The notes beneath the pieces were generated by a model. It searched no databases. It was not told the DNA's origin and saw nothing but the letters and a program-made list of their open reading frames with translations. A stretch of 64,000 nucleotides of DNA from UBA3064 sp023258775 (GTDB taxonomy: Bacteria; Pseudomonadota; Gammaproteobacteria; Burkholderiales; Burkholderiaceae_E). A program made the translations under genes and the position numbers. Positions 59,640 through 64,000 of the stretch are shown here, piece after piece (the first letter of the stretch is position 1; the number at the start of each line of letters is the position of its first letter). The stretch spans positions 1 through 64,000 of the forward strand of contig JBIKXS010000016.1 in the NCBI GenBank assembly GCA_044355655.1. The letters run 5' to 3'.

Positions 59640-60845
59640 ATGATGTCAATGCCCTTAAGTGCCCAACAAACAGTCTTTGATCGCATCGATCAATCACTTG
59701 AGCTCGCTGCCGAGGAGAAACTTTTATTAGCGGAAGTCAAACGCATTTGTAGCCGTGAAATCGCGCCATATGCAGCCCAATATGACCGTGAGGCCAGCTT
59801 CCCGCAAAGGAGTATGGACGCGATTCATCAACTCGGCCTGAATCAAATGTTCATTCCTGAGGATTGCGGCGGAGCGCCGATGTCCTACACCGCCTACCTA
59901 TTGGCTGTGCGTGAAATTAGCAAGGCCTGCGCCTCAACCGGGATCATCTGGGCCACTAACTTTCACGGGATGAAGCCACTCATCGACTTTGGCACACAGG
60001 CGCAACGACAAATGCTACTGCCCGCCATCGCTCAAGGGGGGCTTGGTGCTTTAGCGATTACAGAGCCCGAGGCTGGTTCTGATGCCACCGGGATGAAAAC
60101 AACATTCACGCCTCAGGACGACCACATCCTGGTTCAGGGTGGGAAAACTTTTATATCGAATGGCGATCGTGCCGCCCGTCTCTTGGTCTTTGGCAAATGG
60201 TCGGAGATCGACGACCCTAAGGCAGCGATCTCGGCCTTGATCATCGAAGAGGGCACGGCAGGTCTGTCGGTCCTTAAGGTCGAAGATAAGATGGGTCATC
60301 GCGCAGCACCAACGGCAAGTATCAACTTTGACCAATGCAAAGTGCCCCGAAGTCATTTGCTTCTACAGCCTGGCGACGGCCTCAAGATCTTGTTTGCTTC
60401 GCTCAATAAGTCACGACCGAGCGTTGCGGCCCATGCACTTGGGATCGCGCGCGCTGCATGGGAACTTGCCGTCGAATACATTAACCAGCGCAAGCAGTCG
60501 GGGCGCCGCATCATTGAGTTTCAAGGGATTCAGTTCATGCTCGCCGATCTTGCAAGCGAACTCGCGCTGTGCGAATCATGGCTCTGGCACACGGCTCGAC
60601 TGGTCGAGCAAGGTTCAACGTCATTTGGCATTGAAGCCTCGATGCTCAAAATGCGAGCTAGTGATCTAGCCATGCGCATGACCACCGAAGCGGTTCAACT
60701 GCTTGGTGGATATGGATATTGTAACGGTTATCCAGCTGAGCGGCTCATGCGCGATGCAAAGATTACACAGATCTGGGAGGGCACGAATCAAGTCCACCGG
60801 CAATTGATTGGACGAAGCTTTATCGATCGTCAAACGCTAAGCTAA
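59640..60845 (+). CDS. Acyl-CoA dehydrogenase, AliB-like step
   Basis: The 401-residue flavoprotein has YTAYLLAVREISKACASTG, ITEPEAGSDATGMKT, ISNGDRAARLLVFGK, KMGHRAAPTASINFDQCKVP, and the catalytic glutamate region QIWEGTNQVHRQLIGR in the C-terminal helix bundle. It oxidises an acyl-CoA to the 2,3-enoyl-CoA, passing electrons to ETF. GAAGG six bases upstream supports ATG at 59640 over the TTG at 59634. In the ali/bad analogy it would oxidise cyclohexanecarboxyl-CoA. Confidence 0.93.
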   Translation: MMSMPLSAQQTVFDRIDQSLELAAEEKLLLAEVKRICSREIAPYAAQYDREASFPQRSMDAIHQLGLNQMFIPEDCGGAPMSYTAYLLAVREISKACASTGIIWATNFHGMKPLIDFGTQAQRQMLLPAIAQGGLGALAITEPEAGSDATGMKTTFTPQDDHILVQGGKTFISNGDRAARLLVFGKWSEIDDPKAAISALIIEEGTAGLSVLKVEDKMGHRAAPTASINFDQCKVPRSHLLLQPGDGLKILFASLNKSRPSVAAHALGIARAAWELAVEYINQRKQSGRRIIEFQGIQFMLADLASELALCESWLWHTARLVEQGSTSFGIEASMLKMRASDLAMRMTTEAVQLLGGYGYCNGYPAERLMRDAKITQIWEGTNQVHRQLIGRSFIDRQTLS

Positions 60846-60859
60846 AGCGAGGTTTATCA

Positions 60860-61756
60860 ATGCAAGCGAATCAGCATTCAACGCAACAGGTACAAAAACT
60901 TGCCGTTATCGGCGCTGGTACGATGGGCACAGGTATAGCGATTGTCGCAGCCCGTGGCGGCTGCAAGACTTTCATTTTTGATCATCGAGCGGGGCTCGCC
61001 GAGCGTGCCATCGATCAAGCAAAGATCTTTCTCGATCGCTCGGTCAACAAAGGAAAAATGACGGTACACGAGCGCGACGAAATCATCGATCGCATGCAGG
61101 CCGTTGATCAACTTGACCAACTTGCCGATGTCGATCTTGTGATTGAAGCTGTATTTGAGTCCTTGCAAGTCAAGCATGAAGTCTTTCAAGCACTCAATCA
61201 AGTATGCAAACCCTCTTGTTTATTTGCCTCCAACACCTCAACCATATCGATCACAGAAATTGCAGGCGGAAGCGGTAGAGACGATCGCTTTATTGGCTTG
61301 CACTTTTGTCTGCCCGCCCAATTGATGAAACTGGTTGAAGTGTCGCGAGGCTTAAATACCTCGGATGAGTGTTTTGAGCGTGCCTGGGCCTTTTGTGAAC
61401 AAGTAGGGCAGCGCCCGGTCCACACACAAGATACGCCGGGATTCGTGCTGAATTACTTTCTGATTCCCTTTAATAACGATGCGATTCGGCTTGTCGAACA
61501 AGGCGTCGCCAGCCCTGCTGATATCGATGTAGCAATTAAAACGGCTTTAGGTTATGCCATGGGACCATTCGAATTATTAGATCTTGTTGGCATGGATACC
61601 CAGTTATTACTTTGTGAAGCCATGCATGGCCTGACGCATGAAAAACGAGCGGCCTGCCCTCCCCTTGTCAAGCGCATGATTGCTGCCGGCCGACTGGGTA
61701 AGAAGACCGGCATCGGTTTTCATCGCTATAGCGATCAAAAGATTTTTGGAGCTTAA
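60860..61756 (+). CDS. 3-Hydroxyacyl-CoA dehydrogenase, N-terminal half of a PaaH-like enzyme
   Basis: The 298-residue protein has the NAD motif AVIGAGTMGTGIAIVAA, ADVDLVIEAVFE, and SNTSTISITEIA. The catalytic His-Glu dyad lies in GLHFCLPAQLMKLVEV, where the usual FFNPVP is replaced by FCLPAQ. The C-terminal dimerisation domain (TPGFVLNYFLIPFNNDAIRLVEQG, GLGKKTGIGFHRY) follows. It oxidises 3-hydroxyacyl-CoA. The next gene encodes what is the second half in PaaH-type enzymes, so these two may form one functional unit. The 4-bp gap supports coupling. Confidence 0.91.
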   Translation: MQANQHSTQQVQKLAVIGAGTMGTGIAIVAARGGCKTFIFDHRAGLAERAIDQAKIFLDRSVNKGKMTVHERDEIIDRMQAVDQLDQLADVDLVIEAVFESLQVKHEVFQALNQVCKPSCLFASNTSTISITEIAGGSGRDDRFIGLHFCLPAQLMKLVEVSRGLNTSDECFERAWAFCEQVGQRPVHTQDTPGFVLNYFLIPFNNDAIRLVEQGVASPADIDVAIKTALGYAMGPFELLDLVGMDTQLLLCEAMHGLTHEKRAACPPLVKRMIAAGRLGKKTGIGFHRYSDQKIFGA

Positions 61757-61760
61757 GCCC

Positions 61761-62441
61761 ATGACAATCATCCAAGCTGGTCAAAGCCGTTCGTTTTCTG
61801 AGGATGCACTCGAAGCTTTAGCGGCCATGAAAAGCGATCCGAGTATGCTTGTTTTTCTTGGTGCGCAAGCGGGTGCGTCGTACCAACAATGGATGCAAGC
61901 CGAGTCCTCGCAACATCGTGATCTCACCTTGATCCTGATCGAACTTGATCTTGAGTGCCTCGGCCAATACACCGGCGAGTCGCAAGGACTGGAAGGATCC
62001 AAGGTGTTGGGCTTTGCCCGCTATTTGATCGGACAAAAACCTACGGCGCTTGTCGAATTGGTCCGCCAGCCGGGAAGTTGTGAGCAGGCGATCGCGAAGG
62101 CTCGTGATTGTTTCGAGACGCTTGGCTTAAAGCTTGCAATTTGCTCGGACCGACCAGGTCGAATTGTCGATCGGTTGATCCGCCCCTATTTGAATGCCGC
62201 GCTTAGACGACTTGATGAGGGATTAGCAAGCGCAAAGGATTTGGATGCAACCCTGCGCATGGGACTTGGCTATCCGCATGGACCTATCGCCTTGCTTGAT
62301 CAAATGGGCTTAGCTGATCACGCCAAACGGAGCAGCTACTTGGCTCAGGCGCTTGGCGATGTAGATTTTATACCGGCTCGTCGAGCGCAAGTTGCCCTTG
62401 AACGCGAAAAGCAAAGCGATGTCAGCAAAACCCAGTCCTAG
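61761..62441 (+). CDS. Stand-alone C-terminal domain of a PaaH-type 3-hydroxyacyl-CoA dehydrogenase
   Basis: The 226-residue protein lacks an NAD-binding glycine motif. Its second half (RPGRIVDRLIRPYLNAALRRLDEGLASAKDLDATLRMGLGYPHGPIALLDQMG, in consecutive short motifs) is a 3-hydroxyacyl-CoA dehydrogenase C-terminal domain like the last part of PaaH. The first ~110 residues correspond to the degenerate middle region of PaaH. The frame extends upstream to 61680, but ATG at 61761, after GGAG, is the likely start. Together with the preceding gene it rebuilds a ~520-residue PaaH-like protein in two pieces. Confidence 0.85.
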   Translation: MTIIQAGQSRSFSEDALEALAAMKSDPSMLVFLGAQAGASYQQWMQAESSQHRDLTLILIELDLECLGQYTGESQGLEGSKVLGFARYLIGQKPTALVELVRQPGSCEQAIAKARDCFETLGLKLAICSDRPGRIVDRLIRPYLNAALRRLDEGLASAKDLDATLRMGLGYPHGPIALLDQMGLADHAKRSSYLAQALGDVDFIPARRAQVALEREKQSDVSKTQS

Positions 62442-63570
62442 TGCGATGTTGACAAAGGCATCCCGTCCCAAGCCGCTCGATGACATCGTTGTCATTGACT
62501 TTAGTAGCCTTCTGCCGGGGCCGATGTGCTCGCTTCTACTCGCTGAGGCCGGCGCCAAGGTCATCAAAATTGAAAGACCTGGGCAAGGCGATGAAATGCG
62601 AAGCTATCAGCCCGCTGCAGGCGGCGATAGTGCGAATTTCATTTTGCTCAATCGAGGCAAGACATCAATCAGTCTCGATTTGAAATCGGCCAACGACAGG
62701 CAAACCGCGCTGTCGCTGATCGAAAAGGCCGATGTCTTAATCGAGCAATTCCGACCTGGCGTCATGGAACGCTTGGGCTTATCGTACGAGATTGCGCAGG
62801 CACTCAACCCTGGCATTATTTACTGTTCGATTTCAGGCTATGGTCAAAGTGGCCCGGCGCGTGATCTAGCCGCCCATGACCTCAATTACATGGCCCGATC
62901 GGGGCTCTTGTCGCTCAGTGGTGATGAGCATGGACAGCCAGGTCTGCCTTGCGCCCTCATTGCCGATATTGCCGCTGGTGCCTACCCTGCGATGATGAAT
63001 GTTTTGCTTGCGCTCCAGCAGCGAGCCAAAACAGGTCATGGTGCATGGCTCGACATCGCAATGGGCGATAACCTGCTTCCCATGTTGTACTGGGCGCTCG
63101 GTGAGGGCGAACTCAGCGGCCGCTTCCCAACGATGGGTGAGGGTTTGGTGTGCGGTGGCTCAGCACGTTATCAAATCTATCGCACATCAGATGATCGATA
63201 TTTGTCGGTCGCACCCATTGAGGAGCGATTCTGGCAGGTCTTCTGTGAGGCGATCGATTTACCGATGCCCTATCGCGACGATGCAAGTCATCCCAAGCGC
63301 AGTCAGGAAGCGATTGCAAAGCGGCTCGCCTCTATGCCTTTAGCCCATTGGCTCTCGTTATTCGAAGGCAAGGATGTTTGTGTTCAAGTTGTTAACACGG
63401 TATCTGAAGCAAGGCAAGACCCACATTTTGCGGCTCGAGGCCTTTTTGAGCATCGAGTAGCAACTGACAAAGGCGCTCTTAGCGCATTACCCGTACCCAT
63501 CGCTGCCTGCTTCCGGGATCCACCAGGCCTCAAAGACTACCCAAGACGGCATAACAAGGAATCAATATGA
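62419..63570 (+). CDS. Family III CoA-transferase/alpha-methylacyl-CoA racemase
   Basis: The 383-residue protein has VIDFSSLLPGPMCSLLLAEAGAKVIKIERPGQGDEMR and the NRGKTSISLDLK segment. AAHDLNYMARSG carries His153, and IADIAAGAY carries Asp183. The HDLNY histidine together with the aspartate is the pattern of alpha-methylacyl-CoA racemase, so it may epimerise an acyl-CoA rather than transfer CoA. The frame starts at 62392; ATG at 62419 overlaps the preceding gene by 23 bp. Its stop overlaps the next start (ATGA at 63567-63570). Confidence 0.88.
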   Translation: MSAKPSPSAMLTKASRPKPLDDIVVIDFSSLLPGPMCSLLLAEAGAKVIKIERPGQGDEMRSYQPAAGGDSANFILLNRGKTSISLDLKSANDRQTALSLIEKADVLIEQFRPGVMERLGLSYEIAQALNPGIIYCSISGYGQSGPARDLAAHDLNYMARSGLLSLSGDEHGQPGLPCALIADIAAGAYPAMMNVLLALQQRAKTGHGAWLDIAMGDNLLPMLYWALGEGELSGRFPTMGEGLVCGGSARYQIYRTSDDRYLSVAPIEERFWQVFCEAIDLPMPYRDDASHPKRSQEAIAKRLASMPLAHWLSLFEGKDVCVQVVNTVSEARQDPHFAARGLFEHRVATDKGALSALPVPIAACFRDPPGLKDYPRRHNKESI

Positions 63571-64000
63571 GCGAATCGCCGAGCCCGAAAGTACTCTGCC
63601 TTCAAGGCGCCAACATGGAGTACCTGGGCATTCGTCAGCCTGAAATTTACGGCACCACGGATTTGCAAACACTACATGCCATGCTGCTTGAAGAGGCCAA
63701 AGGTTTAGGCATTGATCTCGATATCCGCGTGAGTAATATTGAAGGTGAGGCGATCGGCTGGATTTATGAGTGTGACCGCGCCGGCTACGCGGGCCTGCTC
63801 ATGAACCCGGCAGGCTTTAGCTATGCTGGGTATGCGCTGCGCGATTGCTTGCGCGGTATACGCATGCCCGCTGTTGAAGTGCATATGTCAAACATTGAAC
63901 GCCGAGCGATGAAGTCCGTCACCGCCGAAGCTTGCGTGGGTGTCGTGACTGGATTCGGTCTTCGATCCTACTTCCACGGGCTGCGAGCGCTCACCGAGAG
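63567..64000 (+). CDS. Type II dehydroquinase homologue with altered substrate residues (3' truncated by window)
   Basis: About 144 codons are present. The fold signature is clear: LCLQGANMEYLGIRQPEIYG, SNIEGEAIGWIYE, LLMNPAGFSYAGYALRD and VEVHMSNIERRAMKS. Catalytic Arg23, Tyr28, Asn80, Glu104 and His106 match type II dehydroquinases (AroQ). Two residues that bind the substrate carboxylate differ: the usual THTS histidine is Tyr86, and the second arginine of the HAREEFR segment aligns with Ser117. It is coupled to the acyl-CoA cluster. It is unlikely to be the housekeeping AroQ, and its substrate is unknown. Confidence 0.83.
   Translation, partial: MSESPSPKVLCLQGANMEYLGIRQPEIYGTTDLQTLHAMLLEEAKGLGIDLDIRVSNIEGEAIGWIYECDRAGYAGLLMNPAGFSYAGYALRDCLRGIRMPAVEVHMSNIERRAMKSVTAEACVGVVTGFGLRSYFHGLRALTE

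Noticed and set aside
1..64000. Genomic island or prophage
   Set aside because: No integrase, transposase, attachment repeat, tRNA or phage gene was found, and gene style is uniform across the window.

Overview
The window is a gene-dense, moderate-GC chromosomal segment that looks like a betaproteobacterium, probably Burkholderiales. This is an inference from three tripartite-tricarboxylate (Bug/TctC) solute-binding proteins, a TctCBA set, two AtuA-type (DUF1446) modules, an OmpR with no kinase beside it, and many CoA-dependent catabolic genes. I see no rRNA, tRNA, transposase, integrase or CRISPR array. Genes are packed with many 4-bp stop/start overlaps, and several starts are TTG or GTG.

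Layout. 1-5.5 kb: end of an ABC permease, an isocitrate-lyase/PEP-mutase-type lyase, a LeuC/LeuD-type hydratase, and facing them a family III CoA-transferase plus a CitE-type lyase. Together they could hydrate, activate and cleave a branched C5-C6 dicarboxylate. 5.5-20.3 kb: an orphan Bug protein, a fusion of diaminopropionate ammonia-lyase with an M20 carbamoylase, a D-aminoacylase, an amidase, and a dipeptide-type ABC operon ending in an N-carbamoyl-D-amino-acid hydrolase. This looks like a system for unusual amides and D-amino acids. An acyl-CoA synthetase follows. 20.4-30 kb: an FMN 2-hydroxyacid dehydrogenase, a small DABB protein, an MFS carrier, a LysE exporter, an enoyl-CoA hydratase, a TctCBA-RraA operon and a NIPSNAP protein. 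29.2-33.5 kb: a minus-strand run of Bug protein, OxyR-like regulator, tungstate-type permease and ATPase, and a DUF455 ferritin-like protein.

33.7-43.4 kb: a cyclophilin lipoprotein, then two paralogous AtuA-type large/small pairs flanking a tartrate-dehydrogenase-like enzyme, an MFS carrier, a signal-less sulfatase and a thiolase. 43.5-47.5 kb: OmpR, a ferredoxin-NADP reductase, an iron alcohol dehydrogenase and AzlCD. 47.6-53.7 kb: a ferritin-like predicted hydrolase and btuBFCD behind a clear cobalamin riboswitch. 53.7-64 kb: a one-direction catabolic cluster with a Baeyer-Villiger monooxygenase, a BadI/MenB-like hydrolase, a CoA ligase, an enoyl-CoA hydratase, an SDR, an acyl-CoA dehydrogenase, a PaaH-like dehydrogenase split in two genes, a family III CoA-transferase/racemase and a divergent type II dehydroquinase homologue cut by the window edge. 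Its gene set parallels the cyclohexanecarboxylate (ali/bad) route.

A second theme is short tandem repeats. They occur between genes (10, 15, 21, 23 and 27 bp units) and as in-frame expansions inside coding sequence (24 bp in the CitE-like gene, 12 bp in btuD, 18 bp in an SDR). Only two regulators were found, so most catabolic operons have no local regulator. The only stretch over 300 bp without a gene, 53309-53755, is largely explained by the riboswitch.
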